DNA of 43,249 bases from positions 1 to 43,249 of the forward strand of contig JAUIEW010000010.1 of assembly GCA_030429365.1 (NCBI GenBank), written 5' to 3'. The notes beneath the pieces were generated by a model. The model had not been told where the DNA came from. It did no database searches and saw only the letters and a program-made list of their open reading frames with translations. This document shows positions 1 through 8,500 of this stretch, piece after piece. A program made the position numbers and the translations under genes. Position 1 is the stretch's first letter, and each line of letters starts with the position of its first letter. Source of the DNA: Phycisphaerae bacterium. GTDB taxonomy: Bacteria; Planctomycetota; Phycisphaerae; UBA1845.

Positions 1-563
1 ATGCCGGTCTTTGCTTTGATGTTAGCGCGATGTGCTGAAACGGTCCGGGTCGATATATAGAGTCGTTTTGCAATTTCCGGACTGGTCAAGCCAGCAACGA
101 CGAGTTCGTAAACCTCGTACTCGCGCGGGGTCAGTTCTCTGACTGCCTCCTTGAATTTCTGAATGGTGGCTGTGGAATGACGACCATCGACAAATTCTGC
201 AAGCGCACTTCGCACCGCCTGGATGATGACTCGGTCATCAAAGGGCTTTTCGATAAAGTCCCAAGCGCCGTGCTTGATTGCCTTGACGGCCGTTTGAATG
301 TCGCCATGACCACTGATCATGATGACAGGTAATTGTGGGTGTCGCTCCACAGTTTTGCGAAGAAGTTCCAGTCCGCCCGTTCCGGGCATACGAACATCAA
401 ACAAAGCGCATTCGCCAGTTCGTACCTTTGCATTCTTCAAAAAGTCGCTGGCGCATGCAAAGGGCTGAGTGCTAAAGCCTTCCGCGCTCAAAAGCCACAC
501 CAGTGAATCGCGTACAGCGGCATCGTCATCGACGATGAATACTCGGGGTTTGGTTGCCGACAT
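1..563 (-). CDS. FixJ-like two-component response regulator (partial, C-terminus cut by window edge)
   Basis: Read on the minus strand from ATG at 563, the frame stays open to base 1 (187 codons visible). Residues 1-125 form a receiver domain: acidic pocket D12-D14, phospho-acceptor D56 in the motif FDVRMPG, S84 and K106 in EKPF. From about residue 144 a LuxR/FixJ-type HTH begins (LTPREYEVYELVVAGL, then TSPEIAKRLYIS and TVSAHRANI) and runs off the window. This architecture is known from FixJ/TodT regulators, DNA-binding activators phosphorylated by a PAS histidine kinase. It starts 14 bp after the stop of the kinase gene at 578, so the two are very likely co-transcribed as a cognate pair. The target genes cannot be read from the sequence. 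Confidence 0.93.
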   Translation of the reverse strand, partial: MSATKPRVFIVDDDAAVRDSLVWLLSAEGFSTQPFACASDFLKNAKVRTGECALFDVRMPGTGGLELLRKTVERHPQLPVIMISGHGDIQTAVKAIKHGAWDFIEKPFDDRVIIQAVRSALAEFVDGRHSTATIQKFKEAVRELTPREYEVYELVVAGLTSPEIAKRLYISTRTVSAHRANIKAKTG

Positions 564-577
564 TGGGGTCTCCGGGA

Positions 578-3349
578 TTACTGTTTCTTCAATCGAAACG
601 AGAAGATGGACCCCGACCCACTCTTCTCTATCCAGATTGTTCCACCATGTTCCTCAATCGTTGTCTTGCAAATCGCCAGTCCCAGGCCGAGTCCTGCGTC
701 CTTGGTCGTAAAGAAAGAGTCAAACACCTTGGTTCTCAAGGCGCCATCTACGCCAATGCCTGTGTCGCAGACGGAAACTGTGACGTGGTGGACCTCGTTC
801 TTCTGGCGAACGGTCAATATGCGCGGCTGATCGACGAGCCTGGACATCGACTCAATCGCATTGATCATCAGGTTGATGATGACGTGTTCGATCTCAAGTG
901 CGTTACCGACAACGGAATCATCTGAATTGCTTGTGTTGAGTACAATTTGAACGTCGTTTTGCCTTGCGTTGGAAAGCACCATTTCGCTCGCATTGGCAAT
1001 CACGCGCGAGACAGCAAACGGTTCTCGTGTGGGTGCATCTTTACGGACAAATCGGAGAACTCGCTTGGTCAATTCTTTGGCATTCAGGCATTGTGTCACG
1101 ATTCTGTCGATGGCTTTGCCAATGTCGCTTGCGTGTTCGGTCCCCGAAATTCGCGGTCGAATCCCGTTTGCGTAGTTGGCAATCACGGTCAACGGTTGAT
1201 TGAGTTCATGGGCGACTTCGCTCGCGATTTGTCCAACCGTGCTCACACGCGAAAGATGCGTCAACGCGACCCCACGAGCATGTAATTCCGCTTCAAACTG
1301 CTTGATTTGTGTCACATCTTGGGCGATACCGACGACCAGATGCGTTGCATCGTCCGAGGCGCTCAGGGACGAGCCGCGATCGTGGATCCATCGGGTTGAG
1401 CCATCAGGCAAAAGGATTCGGTACTCCAGGTCGTAGTTCTTGCCTAACTTGAGTTTCGCGAATTTGTCCAGAACGCGCTCACGGTCGTCTTTGATGATGG
1501 CGTCGGTCCACGCTCGCGGATTGTTGTAAAGATCCTCGACTTGTCGGCCCCACACTCTGTCATACGAATTGCTGACGAACAACACGCGATCATTGGAGAT
1601 GTCGGTGATGCGGCAGACGTCTTCAATCGTCTCTGCAATCACTGTGAGCAATCGTTCGCTCTTCCGCAATGACGTTTCGACCTGATGGCGGACAAGGATC
1701 TCTTCGCGCAGCGATTCGTTGCTCTTGGTCAAGTCGGCGGTACGTAGGGCAACCTTGGCTTCGAGGGAGTCGTGCGATTCCCGTAGGGCCTTTTCGTTCT
1801 CTTTGCGGTGAGTGATGTCCTCGCCGACGGCGTGATAGGCGACCAACTTGCGCTTCTCATTGAATACTGCTCTGTTGGTCCAGCGCTGCCATCGCAGTGT
1901 GCCGTCAGGAGAAATGACTTGGTGTTCATTGATTCTCAATGGCGATTCAGGTGTGAGTGCGAGCAGGCTCGTTACAACGCCGTCTTGCTGATCATTGGGG
2001 ATCAAGTGCAAGAACGTCTTGCCAATAATGTCCTCCATCTTGATGTCAAACGCTTTGCAAAAAGCGTCGTTTACGAATTCGACTTCAAACGACGCCGTAA
2101 ATCGAGAAATGAAGATGGATGTGTCCTGGACGAGCGCTTTGTAGTTGGCTTCGCTGCGCCTTAATTGGGCGCTTACCTTCTCAAGTTCGGTAACGTCGCG
2201 ACTCAGACCCAGCACGCCCACGATTTCGCCGTCAGAGTCGGCCAAGGGGAGCTTGTGTGTTCGAAATATGCGTTCTATACCATCGATGAACACAACATCG
2301 CGTCGATCGTAAGTTGGTCGACCAGCCAATGCGTCTCGGTCATCGTCCAGGTAGCCGCGAATCCCTTTGGACGGGTCGCCATCAATCTCGTTTGGATCCC
2401 ATCCGTTTTCCAGGTCCGTCCGTCCATACATGTCTTCTGGTTTCCGGCCGACTGCGCCCGCAAAGGCCTGGTTGCACAGCAAAGTACGCGACTGGCGGTC
2501 CTTGACAAAAACGAGATCCGGAGTGGCATTGATAAGGGCCTGAAGCAAATCAGATTTCAGCGCCATTCGATTCTGCGCTTTCCGCGGCAAAGACTGCGCT
2601 CTCATTTGCTCCGTGAGGTCCGTACTGGACCCAATGATTCGTAGTGGGGCACCATTTGCGTCTCGCTGGACAACTTTACCGCGACCGCGCGTCCACCGAT
2701 ATCCCCCTGAATAGGTGTTTAGTCGATACACGCATTCATAGACCTCGGATTCGCCGGAGAGGTGGGATTCGAGACACAATTGTGTGACCTTCCTGTCGTC
2801 TGGGTGCAGCAAGCTTCGCCAAAATGCGATCGTCGGTTTCACCGCATTCCTGTGGTAGCCCAACGCCTCGATCCACCGGTCGCTAAAATGGGCGGCACCA
2901 GACTTAAGATCCCATTCCCAAAAGCCGTCACCAGCGCACTCCAAGACCATGCTCGCTCGCTCACTTCGGTCTCTGGATTTTTCATCGGCCTGCTTGCGCT
3001 CAGTGATGTCGACGGCGGTAACCAGGATCGCAGTTGCGTCGTTGTGGGGGATCGCGCAATGCGTTGCGAGGAGCCATCGAACTTCGCCATGGGCTGTTTT
3101 GATTGGGATTTCGTGGCTGGAAGGATCGGATGCGCCCGCATGCGGGTTCGACTCGAGACTCTCCGCCCATGAACCAATGTCTGAATCAATAATATCCGAA
3201 TCAATCAACTCAATGGGGCTTAGATTCAGCAACTGATCCAACGAATAGCCGGTCAGCTGAGCGGCAGCTTCGTTGGCATAGCAGATCTGATTGCCCGCAC
3301 AGATGAAGGCCGCTGTCGGTAACTGCTCTCCCCATTGTCGAAAGTCCAC
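578..3349 (-). CDS. Soluble multi-PAS sensor histidine kinase
   Basis: About 923 residues with no hydrophobic membrane segment, so a cytoplasmic sensor. There are five PAS-like units (about residues 10-120, 135-255, 265-395, 400-520 and 565-690), most closed by the DITERK/DLTEQ type of PAC ending, with a short coiled stretch before the fifth. HisKA follows with the H box EVAHELNQPL (phospho-His near residue 714). HATPase_c shows the N box NLMINAIES, G1 box CDTGIG, F box FFTTK and G2 box GLGLGLAI. The layout matches FixL-type kinases; nothing visible proves heme binding. Start choice: the frame can begin at TTG 3364, directly after an in-frame stop, but that TTG overlaps a GGAGG ribosome site. 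GTG at 3349, 8 nt downstream of GGAGG, is preferred. The response regulator gene follows after 14 bp. Confidence 0.93.
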   Translation of the reverse strand: MDFRQWGEQLPTAAFICAGNQICYANEAAAQLTGYSLDQLLNLSPIELIDSDIIDSDIGSWAESLESNPHAGASDPSSHEIPIKTAHGEVRWLLATHCAIPHNDATAILVTAVDITERKQADEKSRDRSERASMVLECAGDGFWEWDLKSGAAHFSDRWIEALGYHRNAVKPTIAFWRSLLHPDDRKVTQLCLESHLSGESEVYECVYRLNTYSGGYRWTRGRGKVVQRDANGAPLRIIGSSTDLTEQMRAQSLPRKAQNRMALKSDLLQALINATPDLVFVKDRQSRTLLCNQAFAGAVGRKPEDMYGRTDLENGWDPNEIDGDPSKGIRGYLDDDRDALAGRPTYDRRDVVFIDGIERIFRTHKLPLADSDGEIVGVLGLSRDVTELEKVSAQLRRSEANYKALVQDTSIFISRFTASFEVEFVNDAFCKAFDIKMEDIIGKTFLHLIPNDQQDGVVTSLLALTPESPLRINEHQVISPDGTLRWQRWTNRAVFNEKRKLVAYHAVGEDITHRKENEKALRESHDSLEAKVALRTADLTKSNESLREEILVRHQVETSLRKSERLLTVIAETIEDVCRITDISNDRVLFVSNSYDRVWGRQVEDLYNNPRAWTDAIIKDDRERVLDKFAKLKLGKNYDLEYRILLPDGSTRWIHDRGSSLSASDDATHLVVGIAQDVTQIKQFEAELHARGVALTHLSRVSTVGQIASEVAHELNQPLTVIANYANGIRPRISGTEHASDIGKAIDRIVTQCLNAKELTKRVLRFVRKDAPTREPFAVSRVIANASEMVLSNARQNDVQIVLNTSNSDDSVVGNALEIEHVIINLMINAIESMSRLVDQPRILTVRQKNEVHHVTVSVCDTGIGVDGALRTKVFDSFFTTKDAGLGLGLAICKTTIEEHGGTIWIEKSGSGSIFSFRLKKQ

Positions 3350-4363
3350 GGCATTACCCTCCAATCACCCTCGGAATTCGTCCGTGCCCTCGCAGGACTT
3401 TTGGACGTAGGCAATACCAACCTCTTGGCCGACGCGATTTCTCAACGAATCAAACGGGTCTTTCAAAAGGATACACTGTCCAGCAGACCCGAAGCGATAC
3501 CGGTCTTGACTCTGTTTCAGCTTGCATTGCAGCCTCCCAATGCATTGTGATATTCTACAGCGCCAGCGGGCGGTCAACGCGAGGAAGAATAGGTCAAAAA
3601 TTAACGCAATCGACGGTGTTGCAACAGCAAGTTCCGCGCGAGTAGTCATGCCAGCACTGCGAACCGCAGCAAGTCGTGCAGTTCAGAGGAAAGTCAGTAC
3701 CGTGCAACTCACATCGAATACTCCCGGTATTGCCAAGCAAACCCACGCATCCGAATCCGCAACGACTTCAATATGCCGGCAACCGTTCGGGCGGCGCGCT
3801 GTGGGACTCTGTTTGTATCGCGCAATCACAATTGTGCAAGGAAATCAACCAAGTACCATACACGTTGAGTATCCTGGCTTGATTGGAGAATTCGCGCGAT
3901 TGCAGGTCGTTGGGTTCGCGTAACTGTGACTTTGCCCGGGGCGCCCGCATGGTCATCGGTTCGCGCCATTTGAACTTGTTATTACCGGCGAACCCCAATC
4001 GGATCAACACCTAAGGCGGAAGTCAAAAACCGAAGTCGATCGGTTTGAGAGCGACCCAAATTAGGTAATTGTACCAATAGGCGCGTTCGATTGGCTTGAG
4101 TTAAAATTCGCCGTACTGTGGCGGTCTATCGTTTTCTCGCCGCAGCGCTCAATACTGAGTTGTTGAATCATATCACCCGGCTGGTCGGCAGGGAATCGCA
4201 TTCAGTGCATCGATTGATGCCGTCGCATTGTGTGGAACCTGGGGTTTATTGAACGCTGCAATCAAGGCGTTTGGGTTCGACTTTTGCGCTAGAAACGTAC
4301 GGGCCGCGCACAACACTGTTGTAGAATATGAGACATTCAGGCGGAGTGCCATTCGATGGCATG

Positions 4364-4465
4364 GGCTGCTGTGGTCCCTGGGCTGCTGTGGTCCCTGGGC
4401 TGCTGTGGTCCCTGGGCTGCTGTGGTCCCTGGGCTGCTGTGGTCCCTGGGCTGCTGTGGTCCCTG
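4364..4465. repeat. Tandem repeat, 6 perfect copies of a 17-bp unit
   Basis: The unit ggctgctgtggtccctg occurs six times with no mismatch and no spacer, at 4364, 4381, 4398, 4415, 4432 and 4449. The flanks (atg before, tgcgg after) do not continue the pattern. The period is not a multiple of three, so all three plus frames read through as short Trp/Cys/Leu-rich peptides; none has a supported start. Perfect identity suggests recent expansion by replication slippage. Confidence 0.97.
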
Positions 4466-5061
4466 TGCGGATGAAACTGTGTCAGCGGCCGATGGCTATC
4501 AACTACGGCTTGAATTGAGTCGCGTAATACGAAGCCGCGGATAGTTTGGAATGTGGCTGCTTCACGGTGCCAGTTGCTTGCTTCGATTTGGCAGGTCGGC
4601 TGGTGATGTACATGTCTACTCTCTCCTCACGGGATGGAGGTGGGGAGTTACCGGGCGCGTGCTTTACGCCCAAACTCGGCCAGGTCAATGGGTCCTCCTA
4701 CGTGGCCTGGCCGTCAATAGGAAACTCGGAGTCCTTCGCAGGAATTTCGAGATAGGCAGCAACAATAGATCAATTTTCGTGTGGGGTCAGGTAATTGATC
4801 GGGCCCTGTCCAAGGATGGTCGTGGCCAGTTGAAGTGTGCTAGGTGCGAGCGCAACTTTTCAATTCGTCTTGCGGGTCGTGGCAATGATTGAGTTGTAGT
4901 TGTGTTGGTTGGCATGAATCACGCAAGAGATTACGAAAAAGTGAATTCAGGCCACGTCGACAGGCAGGAGTATGACAAGGGAAATGAAGTTGCGGGCGCC
5001 GATTAAGGCGATGCGTCCAGCGATAGATCAGTGTACACAGTTGAAAGAGCACGCGACGGGC

Positions 5062-5115
5062 AAAAAAAGCAGACCGGTCAGTCCGCATTTGACGGTACGA
5101 GGCTGACCAGTCTGC
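5062..5115 (-). terminator. Strong rho-independent terminator on the minus strand, without an assigned gene
   Basis: On the minus strand the arm at 5115-5103 and the arm at 5081-5069 pair over 13 positions with one G-T mismatch (plus-strand arms gcagaccggtcag and ctgaccagtctgc), with a 21-nt loop, followed at once by seven T residues (plus-strand caaaaaaagc). No minus-strand gene upstream of it is convincing, so it may end a small RNA or an antisense leader transcript. Confidence 0.72.
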
Positions 5116-5121
5116 GGGATT

Positions 5122-5175
5122 CGGGGTGTAGTACCCCGTCAACATCTTAGATTCTACGAATTCGTCGGCAGAATC
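5122..5175 (-). other. Two further hairpins next to the orphan terminator (possible small RNA body)
   Basis: A perfect 6-bp hairpin cggggt-gtagt-accccg lies at 5122-5138. A second inverted repeat gattct/agaatc at 5150-5175 encloses the palindrome acgaattcgt. Together with the terminator at 5062-5115 these give three consecutive stem-loops in about 115 bp. The transcribed strand is inferred only from the T tract of the terminator; no clear promoter was seen. Confidence 0.4.
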
Positions 5176-5530
5176 GTCAAGGGCTAATGCCGATCAGACG
5201 GGGAGTGTGTGCGCTTGTACTGGCGCAATTCCTCGACTGTGGCTGACGCCTCCCCCGAATCCCTATTTAGATCTTATTCCACAAGGGTTTGTTTTGCGGC
5301 CTATGTGCAGGTTTGTCGGCGGACAAGCATGAGAAGCGCTCGCGTGCGTATCGCGGGAAGCGTTCTCTGGGATGGTATGTCTGTTCCGAACAATTGGTTG
5401 CTGTCGTCGGTTTTTCTCTCGGTAGTTGGCTCCGGCGATCGTTATGCAAATCGCACTTTGGGTAAAAGGCAAACCACACTTTGGCCATGGGTTTCCAAAT
5501 GCACGACCGATAACAAACGCGAGGTACAAA

Positions 5531-8500
5531 ATGACATTTTTCAGGGGCGGAAAAAGCACATTTATTGCACTCAATCTCTGCGCAGCGTTATTCCTGGCAG
5601 TGCAATCTTCGGTAGTCATGGGGCAGCCGTATTCGTGCTCAACAGTGGCTGGTACAGAAGGCGGGGCGGCGCTGCCTGCCGCGTTTGAGAATAACGGATT
5701 ACTGGTTGTCCATTACAACGCGAGCGCGACGATGGCGACGGCTGGTCCTGCCAACATTGCGTTTGTGGAAATTCGCGATGCGCAGTTTGCAGGTAGTCCG
5801 GCGTTACCCGATCCTCAAAATTATGGGATGAATGTCATCCTTCCGTCGCCGCTTACGGCTGACGGTTCGAATCTTCCACCGGCATTGTCGACGTTGGATT
5901 TGGCGACAGGCGGTATCGGTGAACCTGCATTCGGTGGCTTGCCGGCACAATGGACCGTCGATTACTACAATGGGCTGAATGTGCCCGGCAGCTTGGTCGG
6001 AGCGCGAACGCATACCGTCTTGTTTGGGTCGGTTTGCGATGCAACAGCCACGTTTGATCCTCTCAATGACGGGACAAACCCACCTGGTGTTTTCGATGAT
6101 AAGCAATTGGCCAAAACGCTGTTCAAAATCGATGACGGTATTTATCACAGCGTCAATAACCCTGAGGTTCACGTTGTCAATGCGACGGTTGCGCTGACGG
6201 GCACACCAATTCCAGGTCTTCAGCCGGTCACACCATTTCTTCTGGGCGTTTCGGATTTGACCGAACAAGGCTTCTCGACTGACCCTGGTCTACTGACGGG
6301 AAGCAACGAAACGTTCGTCAACGTGTGGCGCGTCTCTGACAACGCGCAGAATACGCTGTCGTCAGTTGTTGAAAACATCTTGGAGTTCAAGTTGGCGTCG
6401 GGTTCCGATTGCGTCAAACCGGGTGAGACGGTCACCGTTGAACTTCATCAGCGAAACCTCACTGAGCCGGCACGTGGGTATCAGGCTTTTGCCGCGTATG
6501 ACAGCGCGATGATGACAAATCTCACGCAGACGTTCACGCCTTCGCCTTATGGGCGAACCCTGCTGAATTCTGTCGCTGGTGATGACATCGACGCAGCAGC
6601 AGGTATTGACGAAGACTTTCAATCGCCGACGGCTGCTGACGCGTTGTTGGCGACGTTGACATTCACTGCCGGTGGGACTGATGGGGTGACGTCGGTCGGA
6701 TTCCGTGTTCACTCACCGCCGACGCGTTTTTCAGATGTAGATGGCTTGGAACTGACGCCTTACCTGATTGACTCACCTCAAATCGTGATTGACGGAACTG
6801 ATCCTGTCATCACATTCTGCCCTTCCGATGTCACCATCGAATGCGATGAATCAACCGATCCTTCCAACACGGGTGAGGCCACAGCGACCGACAATCTTGA
6901 TCCGAATCCTTCCGTAACCTATTCCGATAGTGTGGTCGCGGGCATCTGTCCGCAGGAGTTTGTCATCACCCGGACGTGGACCGCGACCGATTGTGCTGGC
7001 AACGAATCAACCTGCGTGCAAGTGATCACGGTTGACGACTCCGTCGCGCCAACCGGGACGCAGGGTACGATCGACAGCTGCTATGCAACCGCTCTCGATG
7101 CGGAAGCGGCGGCGATCGCGGCTACGACCGACCTTGCTGACAACTGCACAGACGTCGGTTCACTGCTGGTCAGTGCGGTGACGGCTGGGACTTGCGATAC
7201 AACCGTCACTGTGACGGTGGCCGACCTCTGCGGTAACTCAACCGATTTCGTCTACAACACGCGAATTGACTCCACGCCGCCGGCACTTAGCTGCCCGGCA
7301 TCTCCGCCACAGGGCTTGATCATCAGCGAAATCATGGACGGGACTTGGCCGGCAGGCTTACCCAAGTTTGTTGAACTGACCAACTGCAGCTCCGCACCAG
7401 TGGATCTTTCCGGGTACAGCCTGGGCAATATCAACAACGGATCCTCCACGATGGGTTTCGACGCGGTGGTTCTTTCGGGAATTCTGGCGTCGGGTGATTC
7501 GTTCGTCGTGTCGTACGAAGCCGGTGACTCGCCTGGGCATGGAACCTTCTTCGACGTGTATGGTTTCGATCCAGATGAATTTACGCAGGGTCCGTTCATC
7601 AACGGAAACGATGCTCTTGCGCTTTTTGCCGGAGCGGCGCTGTCGGGTGACCCTGTTGACGGCAGCGGTGCGCCGGTGGTCGATCTTTACGGTGTTGTGG
7701 GCGTTGATGGCATTGGCGAGGTATGGGATTACACCGATGGTTTTTCATTCCGCAAGCCTTATGTCGTTGGCGGGAATGGCGGCGTCTTCAGCCCGCTTGA
7801 ATGGCTGTTTGGCGGCGCAGATTCGTTGGTGGCTGCGAATGACGCTGACGAATTGGCATTGATGCTCGCGAATACGACGCCCGGCGTCCACGTGTGCAGC
7901 GGTGGTGAAGTTGTGGTGTCCACCGATCCTGGAACGTGCGAAGCCGAAGTCACCTTGACGGTTTCGGCGACGGATGATTGTGACGGTGTTCTGCCGGTGA
8001 CCTACGAAGCTGACTTTGGAAGCGGCTATGTCTCCATCAGCAATCCGTACACCTTCCCAGAGGGGACATGGTCGGTTAAGGCTTCGGCTGTTGACACATG
8101 CAACAACACTGGCTCCTGCGAATTCTCCGTGACGGTTCTGGATGACGAACCGCCGACGGCGACGCAGGGCACCATCGATGATTGTTACGAGACTTCGGCT
8201 GAAGCCGAAAGTGCGGCAATCGCTGCAACCACCGACTTGGCTGACAACTGCACGACGTCTAATTTTGTTGTGACCGCATCAACGGTTGGAGATTGCAACG
8301 CGATAGTGACGGTCAGTGTGGCCGATGAAGCCGGAAACGTCACGACGTTCGACTACTTCACGACGGTGGACGGAACGCCGCCGGCCATCGCTTGCCCCGC
8401 ATTCTCTGTTGGTGGATTCATCATCAGCGAGGTGGTTGACGGCACACTTTCAGGCGGGATACCCAAGTTCGTGGAGTTGACGAACTGCACACCCAACACC

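Larger units (their letters stand above)
3350..5530. other. Long intergenic region without a convincing gene
   Basis: About 2.2 kb between the start of the histidine kinase gene (minus) and the first giant secreted gene (plus). The open frames here (the longest 94-133 codons) have no recognisable domain, no good ribosome site and unlike composition, so I call none. Two structures stand out and are listed separately: six perfect 17-bp tandem repeats at 4364-4465 and a cluster of hairpins with a minus-strand terminator at 5062-5175. The promoters of both flanking genes should lie here, but I cannot place them. Confidence 0.7.

Noticed and set aside
3365-3649. 94-codon minus-strand frame directly before the histidine kinase
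   Set aside because: It is in frame with the kinase but ends at a stop just before the TTG; it has no domain, no ribosome site, and unlike composition.
4364-4465. Possible CRISPR array
   Set aside because: The 17-bp units are contiguous with no spacers, and there are no cas genes.
4356-4544. Trp/Cys-rich peptide frames across the 17-bp repeat
   Set aside because: All three frames are open only because the repeat lacks stop codons; there is no ribosome site or sequence outside the repeat that looks coding.
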